A stretch of 21,988 bases of DNA from an uncultured Oscillospiraceae bacterium (GTDB taxonomy: Bacteria > Bacillota > Clostridia > Oscillospirales > Oscillospiraceae), in contig CAKUAM010000031.1 in the NCBI GenBank assembly GCA_934636305.1, positions 1 to 21,988 of the forward strand, read 5' to 3'. The notes beneath the pieces were generated by a model. It saw only the letters and a program-made list of their open reading frames with translations. It did not search any database and was not told the DNA's origin. Positions 21,854 through 21,988 of the stretch are shown here, in pieces. How positions within the stretch are numbered: position 1 is the stretch's first letter; every line of letters begins with the position of its first letter. The position numbers were made by a program, and so were the translations under genes.

Positions 21854-21988
21854 CAGCGTGTCGAAAAAGTATTTTCGCCCCGCTGAGACAGTTTTCCGAA
21901 CTTTGAAAAAGTTCGGAAAACTGATTGATTGAACGCGAAGGGGGCTCTTTGCCCCCTTCACTCTTCCCCTGCTGCTCTGTATTCCAAC
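21854..21988. repeat. 135-bp three-hairpin intergenic repeat, copy B (inverted, to window end)
   Basis: The reverse complement of copy A, with six substitutions. Its 16-bp stem differs from copy A at one base pair, T-A changed to C-G, so pairing is kept. It touches the window edge and may continue. As with copy A it lies just past a gene 3' end and in the same orientation relative to that gene. Confidence 0.92.

Noticed and set aside
21752..21961. 69-codon minus-strand frame in repeat copy B
   Set aside because: It lies over hairpins and the NSS 3' end, and its similarity to the frame in copy A is explained by the DNA repeat.

Overview
The window reads as chromosome of a fairly GC-rich anaerobic Clostridia/Eubacteriales bacterium. 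The Oscillospiraceae are plausible, but no rRNA or marker tree is available here. The grounds are: strong AGGAGG-type ribosome binding sites, sigma-A promoters, a Bce-type peptide-sensing module, a CoA-dehydratase activase pair typical of obligate anaerobes, and hairpin-rich intergenic repeats. I see no tRNA, rRNA, CRISPR array, transposase or phage gene.

Layout. 1-1.3 kb: ychF. 1.3-2.7 kb: citrate synthase on the minus strand, convergent with ychF across a symmetric terminator. 2.9-8.0 kb (all minus strand): a complete Bce-type module, made of response regulator, intramembrane-sensing histidine kinase, ABC ATPase and 10-TM permease, followed by two small membrane proteins joined by ATGA overlaps. 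A TTACA-N4-TGTAA palindrome lies upstream of the ATPase, next to a -10 box that has no -35, so kinase/regulator control of the transporter is predicted. 8.1-8.7 kb: an XRE regulator with a four-helix membrane tail. 8.75-9.11 kb: a structured intergenic region with promoters on both strands. 9.1-9.6 kb: a Cys-rich DUF2284 protein. 9.7-10.1 kb: Hsp20, with an imperfect CIRCE element in its upstream region. 10.4-12.7 kb: a two-gene ABC-2 exporter. 12.8-15.3 kb: L-arabinose isomerase followed by a lipoate-protein ligase. 15.9-20.0 kb (minus strand): a 417-aa HgdB/DUF2229-like protein overlapping a 970-aa double activase. 20.5-21.8 kb: an SNF-family (NSS) sodium symporter.

Repeats. Three families recur. 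A 135-bp element occurs twice in inverted orientation (6233-6367 and 21854-21988), with six differences, two of which compensate each other inside one stem. A 52-bp palindromic element occurs in inverted orientation on either side of the activase operon (15640-15691 and 20128-20179). A 20-bp conserved lead followed by an unrelated perfect hairpin occurs at 15280 and 20227.

The observations most worth following up are the two small membrane proteins added to the Bce transporter, the multi-hairpin region at 8.87-9.03 kb, and the compensatory repeat family. All functional statements come from reading motifs by eye; no search or folding was run.
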